NCBI GenBank assembly: GCA_030248225.1
Contig: JASANE010028963.1
Location: forward strand, 1-64,000
Direction: 5' to 3'
Origin: Trileptium ribeirensis
Lineage: Eukaryota > Nematoda > Enoplea > Enoplida > Thoracostomopsidae
DNA length: 64,000 bases
Shown here piece after piece: positions 1 through 12,343 of this stretch (the stretch's first letter is position 1; every line of letters starts with the position of its first letter). The position numbers and the translations under genes were made by a program. The notes beneath the pieces were generated by a model. It ran no database searches and had not been told where the DNA came from. It saw nothing but the letters and a program-made list of their open reading frames with translations.

Positions 1-2539
1 GGTCAAACACTCTGCCCTAACCCCCGCCAGGAGGAACCATCTACCCCACAAGCCGAAGGACCTTGGCATGTTGTTGCAAATGAAAGATAATATGAAAAAC
101 AATTGAGTCAACCACTCTGCCCTACCCCCGCCAGCAGGAATCATCTACCCCAAAGCCGACGGTTCTTGGACACCTATGATATACATATACACTTGTATAT
201 AACCAAAAAGCGTCCGTAACTAAAACTAACAATCAAAGTTATCTCTTCCACTAACAAAATAACATTGCATCTTTAAAGCTGACGAAAGAAAGTTCATTAA
301 ACTGAAAACATATTTTTAAAAACATTTTTTGAACGTGTTATCAGATATTGAGAGAAATATGAAAATATTATGAGTTTTTTCAAAAATGTGTCTACCCTAG
401 ATAATGCGATAAACATGTCCAGACAAATTAGAAAAAGAAATTTTCGATATTAAAAATTTGTAATCTTGTATGATCTTGAACGACGATGACTGCTATGCGG
501 CGAGTGTCTACTAATTATTTGAATTTGAAACATTGTATTAACTTTATGTTAACGGTTAGGCCGTGTTTACACTGCAGCGGGATCCAATCCTATCCCATGC
601 GAATCAATCCGAAATAGCATGCACAATTTTTTTCAGATCGGATGCAATGTTAACAGGGCCTGAAGTCGTGTGAACGTTGCGTCGGATGACCCGATTTGTA
701 TTCACATTGCTTCCGATCTGATTCGATCCGATACAAAAATTCTGCATCTACCGTACTATACTGAATGTATACGACTCTGTTTTTCATATTGCATTATCCG
801 ATTCGGATCCTCCGGTTGGAATGTTGTTTTCAAGTGTTTGAAGTCATTAAATGCTCGTTGGTAAAATAGCAACCGCAAACACAGCTTACGTGTTGCATTA
901 TCGCAAATCGTGCCCCCTCCCACCACCTTTGAAGAGATTGCAACGCCCCTGTCTGAAAAGTAGTTGGGTCTACCATTGACCTAAGCTGTTAAATTAAGGG
1001 ACCCGACTTGACCAGACCGCGATTTTTTGTCGTAGCTCTTATTATTATTATTATTATTATGTAACCAAATCAAGCATAGTTTGACTTAACTAAGTTTCAA
1101 TATATTTTTAGGTACTGTATCAGTTACAATCACACAGCTCTAAGCATACATAATATCTAGAGACTAATTCACGGTTTTGTTTCAGATATTTTTGTGCAGC
1201 TTATGTTCCACTTTGTTGAGTTAGTAACCAATAAACAATGTTTCGCGGCTGATGTCAAAAGTTTACAAGATGTAATAGGAAAAATTTTCATTACTCTATA
1301 TCGGCTTCTATATTTGTCAGGGCAGTGCTGTTTTTATTAGCTGTGATATAATTGTCGTACGCTACTGGGTTTTGAAATCTAAGTATTAAAAGCATTCGAA
1401 TATAACTTTACCACATATTACGTTCTAATTTTTTTGTTATCATTTCATCAGTCAAAATGGGTGTGTGATAGTGGAAATGATGCAACAGGCTAACTACAAC
1501 TTTTAGGATGATTGTAACCTGATATTCTGAGGTTTCAATTTCGGGACAGAAAAACAACGTAAACCACTTGTGATCAATATTATTACAGCCACATGATAAA
1601 CTATTGTTTTCGTAGAGGAAAACATTGTTATGACACAAAACACAAATATATATTTGTTTTGTCGTGGTCTTGTCTTTAAATGCTTCTTTTTCTCTGTTAT
1701 AAGCATTAGAGCTAATCTAACGCGATGAATATTCTGAATTCATCGAGAATATAATCAATAGTACGCACGCTTTATCATTGTAGTTATCAGTTTTTCTTTT
1801 GTATTGGTTTTAATTTACAATAAAATCACCATCCCTGATCTTAAGATCTTTTTGATTTATCCAAAATATAACACAAGTTTATGCATTAGGTTAGGTGACC
1901 TTCAACTTCAGTTCGAAAATTTATGCCAGAGATTCGTTTCAAACCACAAATAGGACAAAATGAAGCACCGCGTAGTCAATAGGGGCTCAGGGTGCCTAGG
2001 CCCCCGGCAATCCCTAGCTCTGGGTTGTAGAAGGTCTTAAGTTAAGGTACTGACAGCGGGGATTACCAATTACCTGGCTAATCCTAATACCAGACCCTTC
2101 ACAAACGTTATCCCAGACTACACCTATGATATTAGGCAAGACGCTATGTTCTGTTCATTTCAAAATCACGGAACTCTGCTCATTGTACGAAGTAAATATG
2201 GATGGCATTGGAATGGTCTGGCTCGCGCTCAACCCAGATAGATTTTGATTTATAAGGCGCGCCCATAATACCTTTTCACTCAATTTTGGCTTGCACTCCC
2301 AGATTTGAAAAGGGTCTAATCTCTGTTAGCGTTACACTATAACACTTTTTATCCGAAAAGCAATGTAAAGTAACGTCATTTCTGGAACACAGTTTACCTC
2401 TTTTACAGCAAATATTTCATGTCTGACACAAATTTTTCCACACATCTGAATCCCACCCTTGTTTTTGCCTGAAATACTATTCGATGTTTTTAGCGACGCA
2501 TGTTCCAAGTACTTGGTATTAATACGGTGTTCACGAAAT

Positions 2540-2735
2540 AATTTCCCCAACGTTTGGAAGGTATGTACACCACACAGTGTCAGGCACACTGTTGACAACA
2601 GGGTGTCTTAGACACCCCTACGTTTTTAATACATTTTTTCAAAGGTAGCTAGTTACGCGTATTACAACTTCTCGACAGTGTTAGGCATACCATGTCTTCT
2701 GGCAGTTTTAATGACAGTGTTCGGTACTATTTGGG
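2540..2735 (+). repeat. Dispersed repeat, copy 1 (partner at 56085-56280 on - strand)
   Basis: It shares with the reverse complement of 56085-56280 several blocks: an AACGTTTGGAA-like start, a GTACACCACACAGTGT-like run, GGTGTCTTAGACACC-like and CGCGTATTAC-like blocks. It lies inside the spacer of the foldback element, so it is either a nested insertion or part of a larger family. The sequence is rich in short palindromes built on ACACTGT. No ORF is supported. Confidence 0.6.
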
Positions 2736-3108
2736 CAATGTTCATACGGGCTAGATACAAATATTGTATATTTAGAAAATACTACACAGGACAGTTGACT
2801 AATAAACTGCATTAGCTATAGACGGTGTCCGTTTTAGTTAATTCGCGCCAAATTGGTAGCTAAGAGTGTGTACGACACTGTCAAGCAAAATGTAGTAGCT
2901 AGGGGTGTGTGGTACACTCTCGGCAATTGATTTACCGTATGGGTGTCACCCTGACTGTCTGTACGGTAGGGTCGCGACTACAGAGGATCAAAAGTTCCAA
3001 ACAGCGGGGACATTATAAAGTAAACGCTGCATAATGTGTCTCACATGTATTTCGTGTTCGTCAAGAATGACTGAATTTCGGGTTTAAATACCTAAATCTA
3101 GCTGAGGT

Positions 3109-3313
3109 ACTGGCGGATTCATCATTGGAGCGGGGGGCGGGGGCACACCCCTCCGATTATCGACATGCCACACAAAGGTGAAATATGTTTAATAAAATGA
3201 AACATATGTACTTAAATAGTTATCGAACCAATTTTTAAGTAATAAACTGCCCCCTGTTGAAAAAATTTGCAGAACCTCCCCTCCCCGTCAGAAATACCTG
3301 GATCCGACACTGG
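3109..3313. mobile_element. MITE-like element with imperfect terminal inverted repeats
   Basis: The left end reads ACTGGCGGATTCA and the right end, reverse-complemented, reads CCAGTGTCGGATCCAGG. Both sides then have C- or G-rich stretches. Ends of the form CAGTGGCGGATCCA are common in non-autonomous DNA transposons of invertebrates. GCTGAG occurs on both flanks and may be a target-site duplication. It is nested in the spacer of the foldback element. Confidence 0.5.
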
Positions 3314-5310
3314 GCTGAGATCAACTAAATTTTTATCAAAAGATTTAACAACTTATTTTCCAAATTTTGTTTCATAAATGAAATGAGTAACTGCTGGCCT
3401 TGAGAAACGTAACCAACTCATTGAAAATCCCGATAAAATCGTCGAATTTACTAATTCGTAAATTTACATATGATAAAAGTATTTCAAGTTTTATTTAGTT
3501 TCATACAACTATGTTACATCAAATTCAAAACAAATTTTCGTGTTTTTGGAAGGCAAGAAAGAATGTTATCTGCAGCAAAAAAGATTTGGGTTTATTTTAA
3601 CATTTTATAAAACAGGTTGTTGTTACGGAAAAAGATTTAGCCGCCAACGTATTGTCTTTCCAATCGTTTGCCAACTACAATGATACAGTGACTTTATTGC
3701 CGTAGTTGGAAATTTGTGCCGTAGCTTTACTCCGTCCTTCTTTTATTGTTATGCTTTTACGACACTTGCTCGTACCGCTATAAATTATTTTCAAATTTAT
3801 CAAAAACATCCTTTTCTGGAAAATGCCTATTTGCCTACGTATACAGCTGTATTTGTACATTTTAAAAGTGAAACCTAATAATTTTCAAACTTGAAATTTG
3901 ACACCTTTCTCCCTTGGACTTCCCTCGTCCACACTCAACTAAAATATGATATTGTATAATTGTTTGGTAACAAAATTATGTCATATACAGTGCTGGTTGC
4001 TGGTTTCATTACAGGGAGCGACCTGATGGCATGCCTTATACCAATTGAATGAACAATTTTTTTATATTTTTGTACCCGATTCCTTATTATGAACTGCCGA
4101 ATGCGTTTTGGGCAGCTTCAGATATTATTGTCAAGACTAAGCTGAATGAAGGAAATGGTTAGGGCCCAAGGACCGCTCTCCGTTCCGGCTTCCTTGCAAC
4201 CAGCGTGGTATATTGCCAGCAATAAGTTAAGGATCTAACGCCGTTATGGAATAGTAATCGGGTTCATCTTTGTGCACAAAGCTTTGTGGGCGTCAAGTTT
4301 CACCCGACGTTCCGCCTAAAATTGACCAATATTTCGTCATACGTTTTTATTCTACGCAGCAAGTCCAAAATTGTGTTAATCCATATTAGTTTCCAAGGGT
4401 CTTCCGACTTGAAAAAGTTTCAGTTTATTGTAAGGACATATTAGTGTTGTTACCCCCATGATGAGTGGCGTTTTTTGCGATTCATGCAATACATTTTAGA
4501 AGCTACAAACCGGGACTGTTACTTTGCCAAATTAATCCGCCATTCCAAAATCAATGCCGGCGCACACATCGCGCTATTTTACGGCTTGTTCGGGGACACG
4601 ATTTGCGATAATGCAACACGTAAGCTGTGTTCGCGGTTGCTATTTTACCAACGAGCATTTAATGACTTCAAACACTTGAAAACAACATTCCAACCGGAGG
4701 ATCCGAATCGGATAATGCAATATGAAAAACAGAGTCGTATACATTCAGTATAGTACGGTAGATGCAGAATTTTTGTATCGGATCGAATCAGATCGGAAGC
4801 AATGTGAATACAAATCGGGTCGGATCCGACGCAACGTTCACACGACTTCAGGCCCTGTTAACATTGCATCCGATCTGAAAAAAATTGTGCATGCTATTTC
4901 GGATTGGATTCGCATGGGATAGGATTGGATCCGCTGCAGTGTAAACACGGCCTAACCGTTAACATAAAGTTAATACAATGTTTCAAATTCAAATATTATA
5001 ATACACCGTATTATAGCAGTCATCGTCGTTCAAGATCATACAAGATTACAAATTTTTAATATCGAAAATTTCTTTTCTAATTTGTCTGGACATGTTTATC
5101 GCATTATCAGGGTAGACACATTTTTGAAAAAACTCATAATATTTTCATATTTCTCTAATATCTGATAACACGTTCAAAAAATGTTTTTAAAAATATGTTT
5201 TCAGTTTATGAACTTCTTTCGTCAGCTTTAAAGATGCAATGTTATTTTGTTAGTGGAAGAATAACTTTATTGTAGTTCTAGTTACGGACGCTTTTCGGTT
5301 ATATACAAGT

Positions 5311-5730
5311 GTATATGTATATCATAGGTGTCCAAGAACCGTCGGCTTGGGGTAGATGATTCCTGCTGGCGGGGGTAGGGCAGAGTGGTTGACCAATTGT
5401 TTTTCATATTATCTTCTATTTAACAACATGCCAAGGTCCTTCGGCTTGGGGGTAGATGGTTCCTCCTGGCGGGGGTAGGGCAGAGTGTTTGACCAATTGT
5501 TTTTCATATTATCTTCAATTTAACAACATACCAAGGTCCTTCGGCTTGGGGGTAGATGGTTCCTGCAGGCGGGGGTAGGGCAGAGTGGTTGACCAATTGT
5601 TTTTCATATTATCTTCAATTTAACAACAGCAAGGTCCGTCGGCTTGGGGGTAGATGGTTCCTGCTGGCGGGGGTAGGGCAGAGTGGTTGACCAATTGTTT
5701 TTCATATTATCCTCAATTTAACAACATACC
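5311..5730. repeat. Tandem repeat (about 100 bp x 4) at end of inverted-repeat arm
   Basis: The TAGGGCAGAG motif recurs with spacings of about 100, 100 and 97 bp. Each unit has a G-rich half and an AT-rich half (TTTTTCATATTATC). The reverse complement of the same unit occurs about one and a half times at 1-165, so the array belongs to the termini of the inverted-repeat element. Confidence 0.85.
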
Positions 5731-6640
5731 TTTTCCAAATTCTTCTTCATACTTTAGCAATCCTGTCTTGCAATTGTTTAAAATAATTTTCCTCGCGCCT
5801 TCGGTGTGCTCCAGTAGGTTATCTGGGAAATCATGGCTGTAAATCGTCCGACTCTTCTGGGATAAATCCCAAACCCTTCTATTTAAAGGCCCCCAAGTTA
5901 GGTTGTGATGCGGGTGTTTTCCTCTCATTTCGTGGAATTAGCAACCCGAATTGCCGATATACATGCGTTTATGGATGCCAGTTCCGACAAGAAGACCCTC
6001 TTACACTCCAGCCAAGTCCATACCAATTGTACTGGTAGGTATTGTAGAGCAATGTCTTCTGGTCGGTTGGTCATGTAAATTAGGTGCCACAAGAGGGTTC
6101 GAACACACGTCCTTACGATTGTGATATATGCAGCCATGACCACTACGTTACACGGCCATATATATGCTTGCTCAATGTTTGTATATGTGCAAGTACGAAT
6201 GTGCACTTTTATTTCAGATAAGTTATTACTACCGTAAACGCAATCATGTAATTGTGTGAAATATTGCACATTGGATGCATATATGTATATATATAGTTGC
6301 GGCCGCTTAGCAAGTTTTTGCAATATGTACACTTACGTCCGCCTAGCAAGTTTTTCGATTAAGACATTGATTGGAGCTTTATGTTAATTAAACCTTAAAA
6401 TTATAACTTTGAAAAGTTATCACAACATGAAAAGTTGTTCTTTACGGTCACCGCATGACATTTGAGAATTTAGAGCGTTGTCCTGTAGCAAATGCCTTGT
6501 TAATAATCATGGTTTTGTCAAGCGTTAACCTTGAGACATTATTATTGTTATAATGTCCTTTCAAAATAGTCTTCCGATCGTCCGTTGAAGTATTTTGACA
6601 AACGGAATGACTTTTTTTTCATTATTTTAAGTTAACACGA
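5731..6640. other. Stretch without recognisable gene
   Basis: AT-rich DNA. The longest open stretch on the - strand (5925-6332) has no recognisable domain and low-complexity composition. I see no gene here. Confidence 0.5.
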
Positions 6641-6659
6641 TATGAGAATAAAGAAGTTC

Positions 6660-6815
6660 CGCGAATATCATGTGAGGGACGTAAGCTAGATGAACGTTTT
6701 GTCGTGCTCGATATACTAAGCCTAAGCCTGAGCCGCAGACCAAAGCTAAACCCCTTGTATGAGTCATATACTCTAAGGCTAAGACAAGTAGGGGCCGACG
6801 TCCCCAACCCTCATG
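6660..6815 (-). repeat. Dispersed repeat family A (TTAGGC-rich), copy 1
   Basis: It contains the complement of the family hallmark GGCTTAGGCTTAGTAT followed, on the - strand, by further decayed TTAGGC-like words. Related copies lie at 19295-19505 (+), 59140-59280 (-) and 61980-62130 (+). The family also shares an ACGTTATAACGTT-like block and an AGATTAGAG block in the better copies. No ORF. Confidence 0.6.
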
Positions 6816-6844
6816 ATAGTTCCAAGTAGACCCCGTTTAATTGA

Positions 6845-7165
6845 AGGGGTCCTCTCCAGTAGGAGATCAGACCGTCGGCCGAGGAGAGGTCGTCAGGAGG
6901 ATATATTTGAAATTTGTGGGACTTAAAATTTTTCTTAATTTTTGCCAATTTATCTTCGATTTCGGTAATTTCCCCTAATTTTTGCTTATTTCCCCCCAAT
7001 TTTTGCCTATTTTTGACACAAAGTTTAGGGTACGCCTTCGCCGAGCGTGGTGGATGTGTGGAGCCTCTGGGGATCAGGCTCCGATCCCAGGGTGTCTGCG
7101 ACGCCCCGTGGAGTACTGGAGCCTTAGGGGTGATAACCCTCCTTCTCCCCTATGAGCATGTATGC
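6845..7165 (+). repeat. Dispersed repeat family B, copy 1
   Basis: It shares GTCGTCAGGAGGA, a TATATTTGA block, a run of degenerate AATTTTTGCC words, a GCGCCTTCG-like block and a terminal TATGAGCATGTA with 48760-49065. The end motif also appears, inverted, at 29724 and 59910. Family B looks like a short non-autonomous element with a GC-rich 3' half. The enclosed open frame at 6914-7219 is a by-product of the repeat. Confidence 0.6.
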
Positions 7166-7179
7166 CAAAGAGACAACGC

Positions 7180-8260
7180 CGCAGGCCTCGTTAAGCTTAG
7201 ATATAATATAGATATGTAATAAGCCAACTATTATCTAGATTTAAGCTTGAAATCATCACCATTTGACATTAATATATAGAAAATCTTTAAAAATAGAAGT
7301 AAATATCTAAAATATTTAGCCCATTTTTCTTTATACTGCAACCAACCGTGATTTACATGTGTCGTGCCGTGTCTCCGTCGTAGAGGACCATCATTGACTT
7401 TGTATAGACAATAATATTCCAGTAAAAGTTTATGTTTGACATCACCGGTATAGACAGCGAAATTTATGACTGAAAATAATTTATAGCGCATGACATTCAG
7501 AATTATGTTTTAAAATTTTCTTTATCGACGATTATTATTTGCGGACGTTGGTTGATTGCGAGGGTAATCACATATAACTACTAATTTTAATATTAATAGA
7601 TAGTGACACTGAGACTTTCCGTACGTCGCGAGCTATGTCCTTCAACAAAGGATGCTGCTTTTTCGTTCTATTATTTCGTTGTGTACGTAATACGGTGTGG
7701 TTCATGCTGGCTTATATCTTTAAAATTGACCATTGTCATTATTAATATTTCATAACTTTTTTGGACTAAGTTCATCCATAAAAGACATTAGGTTTTGTGA
7801 ATAGGGTTTTGTGTAAAACGAAGCGAACGCAGACAATCTTCGGAAGCTTGCTCGCAACCATTATTATGGGAATTAACAAGACGTTCGCTCGGTTCCTCTT
7901 GAACATATTTCAACATTGTTTTGTAAAATCATAGCTGTGTTCCAATGTTATAACATTACATGAAACGGGTGACACTTCGGGTCCACAGACTACAGTTATA
8001 TATCCTTACTGTCAAACTGTGCCGAAATGATGGAAAGCATCATAATTGATGCCTTGAAGAAATATCTCAACTCTAATAAATTAATGTGATCTAATCAACA
8101 CGAAAGTTTATGTAAACATTTGCACACCTACACTGCTAATTGCGTGTTTGAATGATTGGACAAACGCTGTAGACAAAAATATCTGTGTATACGTTTAGAA
8201 TAATGAATTCGCTGTAGTCGATACAGTTTCTCATGAAAAATTAATATTTAAGCTATTACA
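7180..8260. other. Stretch without recognisable gene
   Basis: AT-rich DNA on both strands with no coding or repeat signal that I can support. Confidence 0.5.
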
Positions 8261-8264
8261 GCTG

Positions 8265-10150
8265 GGCAATAATGTGTGTGTTTTGGCGATGGATATATTG
8301 GTCCTTATCGAACTGAAAATTTAGTGTCACAATCAGCTCGCATTATCCTGAGGTTCGTGGTGCAAAATCAGGAGGTCATCAGGGTAATGTTCTCTACCAT
8401 ACCATATTCTATTGTATATTGATGGTGTAACGACGTCTTTTAAATCATGTATGTTGTAAAATACTTGCTGATGATGAAAAGTTGTATATAGATTGGTGTA
8501 CAAATCTATTCAGTTTCATGAGCAGCTTCAGGAAGGAATAAATGCACTTCAGTTCTGGGAAGATAAATATCAGCTCAAAACATCGGTTCCAAATTGTAAT
8601 GTTGTCACATTTTTGGTGGCAACGGCGCAAGAAAATTTACACCAGTATATACGTTGTAAAATATTTGCTGAAGATGAAAAGTTGTATATAGATCTGGTGT
8701 ACAAATCTATTCAGTCTCATGAGCAGCTTCAGGAAGAAATAAATGCACTTCAGTTCTGGGAAGATAAATATCAGCTCAAAATATCGGTTCCCAATTGTAT
8801 TGTGGTCACATTTTTGGTGGCAATAGCGCACGAAAATTTATACCAGTACGTTGTAAATTATTTGCTGATGATGAAAACTTGTATATAGATCTGGTGTACA
8901 AATCTATTCAGTCTCATGTGCAGCTTCAGGGAGAACTAAATGCACTTCAGCTCTGGGAAGATAAATAGCAGCTCATAATATCGGTTCCAAATTGTAATGT
9001 TGTCACACTTTTGGTGGCAACAGCACAAGAAAATGTAAACCAGTACGTTGTAAAATATTTGCTGATTATGATAACTTGTATATAGATCTGGTGTACAAAT
9101 CTATTCAGTCTCATGTGCAGCTTCAGGGAGAACTATATGCACTTCAGCTCTGGGAAAATAAATAGCAGCTCATAATGTCGGTTCCAAATTGTAATGTTGT
9201 CACATTTTTGGTGGCAACGGCGCAAGAAAATTTACACCAGTACGTTGTAAAATATTTGCTGAAGATGAAAAGTTGTATATAGATCTGGTCTACAAATCTA
9301 TTCAGTTTCATGAGCAGCTTCAGGAAGAAATAAATGCACTTCAGTTCTGGGAAGATAAATATCAGCTCAAAATATCGGTTCCAAATTGTAATGTGGTCAC
9401 ATTTTTTGGTGGCAATAGCGCAAGAAAATTTATACCAGTACGTTGTAAATCATTTGCTGATGATGAAAACTTGTATATAGATCTGGTGTACAAATCTATT
9501 CAGTCTCATGTGCAGCTTCAGGGAGAACTAAATGCACTTCAGCTCTGGGAAGATAAATAGCAACTCATAATATCGGTTCCAAATTGTAATGTTGTCGCAT
9601 TTTTGGTGGCCAGAGCGCAAGAACATTTATACCAGTACGTTTTAAAATATTTGCTGATAATGAAAACTTGTATATAGATCTGGTGTACAAATCTATTCAG
9701 TCTCATGTGCAGCTTCAGGAAGAAATAAATGCACTTCAGCTATGGGAAGATAAATAGCAGTTCAAAATATCTGTTCCAAATTGTAATGTTTTGTATTTTG
9801 ATGGTAACAGCCCAAAAACAAGTTATACCAAATGTATGACGCTACTATACCATAAGTATATTGTTATAAAGATATTGCGGCTATAATATCTAGTGATCTG
9901 AAGTTTAAACATTATACATTCATAATTAGGTCATGTACTAAAATTATTACACTTTTACGCTCCTTTTTAAACTGCAATATTGATAAATTGTTTTAGTTTT
10001 ATATAGTGTATGTGAGCCCAAAACTTGAATACTGCTCACAAGTATTGCCGCCTTGTTTGAAGACTCATGCGGATATAATCAAAAGTGAAGGTGCGGTACA
10101 TGTATATGTACTCAAACGGTACATCACTAGAAGACTGTTTATGATGGTAG
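8265..10150 (+). pseudogene. Non-LTR retrotransposon (LINE) reverse transcriptase remnant
   Basis: Decayed RT with domains in the expected order. Near 8340-8420 lies a GGHQGNVLYHTIFYCI-like stretch, matching the conserved SGVPQGSVLGPLLF region. At 8453 onward comes the catalytic FADDE.LYIDL motif with LQEEINALQFWEDKYQLK, matching the RT motif C and the following LQ.DL..L..W...W.L region. At about 9885-10145 are DLKF and SPKLEYCSQVLPP, matching the thumb motif VRP.LEY...VW. This order is that of CR1/Jockey-type LINEs; the clade is inference. Stop codons and frameshifts interrupt the frame throughout. The motif C segment is amplified into seven tandem copies. The 5' part of the element is not visible. 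Confidence 0.8.
8453..9835 (+). repeat. Seven tandem copies (about 198 bp) of the RT catalytic-motif segment
   Basis: Units begin at GTTGTAAA-like sequence near 8453, 8653, 8850, 9048, 9244, 9442 and 9639, giving spacings of 200, 197, 198, 196, 198 and 197 bp. Each unit encodes one copy of the FADD motif plus about 50 downstream residues. The catalytic Asp pair reads DD in units 1, 3 and 6, ED in units 2 and 5, DY in unit 4 and DN in unit 7. Two sub-types alternate: one with FHEQLQEEINALQFW, the other with SHVQLQGELNALQLW followed by a TAG. Confidence 0.92.
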
Positions 10151-12340
10151 TTTTAGGCTTTGGTAGTTTATCGTTTCAATGGGAATTCAATTGTTTATGT
10201 TAAATATAGAACCTCTCGTATCCTAATCCTCGAATCTCTAAAATACGATTTGATAATGATATTCTAAAATCTTAAAACGAGGTTAAGATTAAACAGAAAG
10301 TTTTTGAAACGCCGCACATGGTAAGAACACGTGGCCGTAATCTAAAGCTAAGTAAATACATATTTAGCACTAATATTGTATCAAACACAATTTTACCATA
10401 CCTGTAAGTGATGCCTGGAGCTCTTTATCGCTCAAGGTCGATGGCCATGTTTAAGTTATGGCTCCGAATTCTTAAACATTTAATTAACTTTTACACAAAA
10501 TACAACTAGACAAACTTCTCCCCTTCTGTATAATCAATCAGATGTAAACCGACTTGCTTATTCTCTAATTTTCTGTTTTTCGAAGGTTAGGTATAATATC
10601 CTAAAGTAATATCACGCATACTCGAGCTATTTATGTGCATATATTAGAAAATATGTTTTTATATGCGTGCATATATCACTGTTTATAATTTCCTTTCCTC
10701 TGTAAACTTCACTAATTGTTAATTGATGGAATGGAAGTATATAGCTTTACCGTTTTTAAATAGGGACATAGATAGGTCTAGTCTATTCACCGAATCTTAA
10801 CCTAAGGCTTACGCTTTAGCATACCTAGAGCGATAGAGCATACCTCTTTCGGTTACGCCCCTTATGGTTATTTTTGTATACGGTAAGATCAAAGGTATTG
10901 ATGGGCTTAAAGCGTCCTGGCGGCACTACAACTACAACGAGACAGCAATCAGCAGTCCGGAAGAAGTATTATCATGCTGATGATACCAGGAGTAGTCGAA
11001 ACTCGAAATGCAGGGTCCTGAGGTCGTGTGCTAACCTTTGAGTGTAGATCTATATCACATTAGCAGGGTTTTAATTCAGCATTTCATGCAACGTTGGCGA
11101 TCATAAATTGCCCACCAAGTTGAAGTTTTGTCCACGTACAGCCTGCATAACACCATCACCGTTAAGTCGTAGATGCTTGAAATGTTGAAGGTATTCTGCT
11201 AAAATTAATAAATTGGAAAAGATAGAACGCAGTTAGAACGAAAACCGTATAAGCTAAGCAGTGCTAACAGAACACAGACAACTAGCGATATAAAATTCGC
11301 GGATACGTATAGCTTGTCAAACTATTACACTTCAGAAAAGCCAGCTGGATCATAGTTTATATCTTATTCCACGAGTGTTTGTCAGTGGAACCTATGAAAA
11401 AATCTAAAAAGATTGCTATTGATGTTCGTTTAGTTTACTTCTAATTCGTGCAGCTGCATAAAGATTGATAACCATTGGGTTTATCCAAGGTATTAGCAAC
11501 AATTAATTGTTCCTTTGCTACTGCGTAACTTTTGAGTAAACTGCTGCGAAATCTTTATATTTTCGATGCTTAAACAAACTAGAAAGATGCATGGGGCAGG
11601 ATATAAAATGTGATCCAAATCGTCTTCTAAAACTGTAGAGGATTTGTAGTGGGTTTGCTTGAACTAATATACTTACAGCGATATTCGGGTGACTAACTTT
11701 CGGTTTTTCATTTTTGCAAAGTTAGTCTGATTTATTGCTATTAATTATTTTGTACTCGCTCTAAATAATTAAGACTCGAATATCTGCAGTCGTTTTGAGC
11801 ATAGTTGGGAGACTCAACTCACCATATGTTAATTGACCGGCAATGCAATGCAGGACATGTTTACTAAAATATAGACGAGTGGTCTAGCGCGCTGTCAAAA
11901 TGGTACCAAAAGAAGTAGATGATCAATTATCTCCTGTACCTGAATTTGTACATTTGCAGTCGTTTTTTCCAAGCAAATATATGATGCTCCTGACATATAA
12001 AGATATTATGGGACTAACATGGATCGTAGAAAATGCGAATGCAGACTCCTATGTCGTTTACTCTATTGACGTGAATAGATAATCAATTATATAATTTATA
12101 TGCCAAAATCGACTCTATGTACGTTTACAAATATTAACGATCAAAACTATGAGAGCATAGATCAAAATATAACAGGCTTCAGGTTGAACATATGACTTCA
12201 AATTGTAGAAATCCACGTGTACCTGCGAAGCACCCAGTTAACAGTTGGAATTACCTATCATAAATCCAAGGGTTATAATTTCGTTTCAAACAATTATAGA
12301 CATCTAAACATATAAAGAATTTCTACATCATTTTTAAAGC
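10150..12340. other. Stretch without supported gene upstream of the FN3-like gene
   Basis: AT-rich DNA. An open stretch of 60 codons at 11900-12082 starts at an ATG but matches nothing I recognise. It could be an exon of an unseen gene, or chance. Promoter elements of the downstream gene cannot be picked out. Confidence 0.4.
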
Positions 12341-12343
12341 ACA

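Larger units (their letters stand above)
1..5725. mobile_element. Long inverted-repeat (foldback-like) element, left end at window edge
   Basis: The left arm (1 to about 918) is nearly the reverse complement of the right arm (about 4592 to 5725). The arms match through the GTGTTTACACTG segment, the block near 600-870, and the outer tandem repeat containing the TAGGGCAGAGTGG motif. The left arm has about one and a half outer repeat units and the right arm four, so the left arm probably continues beyond the window. The 3.7 kb between the arms has no recognisable transposase and contains other nested repeats. Long arms with subterminal tandem arrays are typical of foldback and Galileo-type DNA elements; assignment to that group is inference. 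The arms differ by scattered substitutions and small indels. Short ORFs in the arms are not credible genes. Confidence 0.75.

Noticed and set aside
4475..4922. Two + strand frames with protein-like length
   Set aside because: They lie in the right arm of the inverted repeat and are mirrored in the left arm without conservation of frame.
11900..12082. 60-codon open frame upstream of the FN3-like gene
   Set aside because: Recorded only as unassigned; no domain, no clear splice sites, and a length expected by chance.
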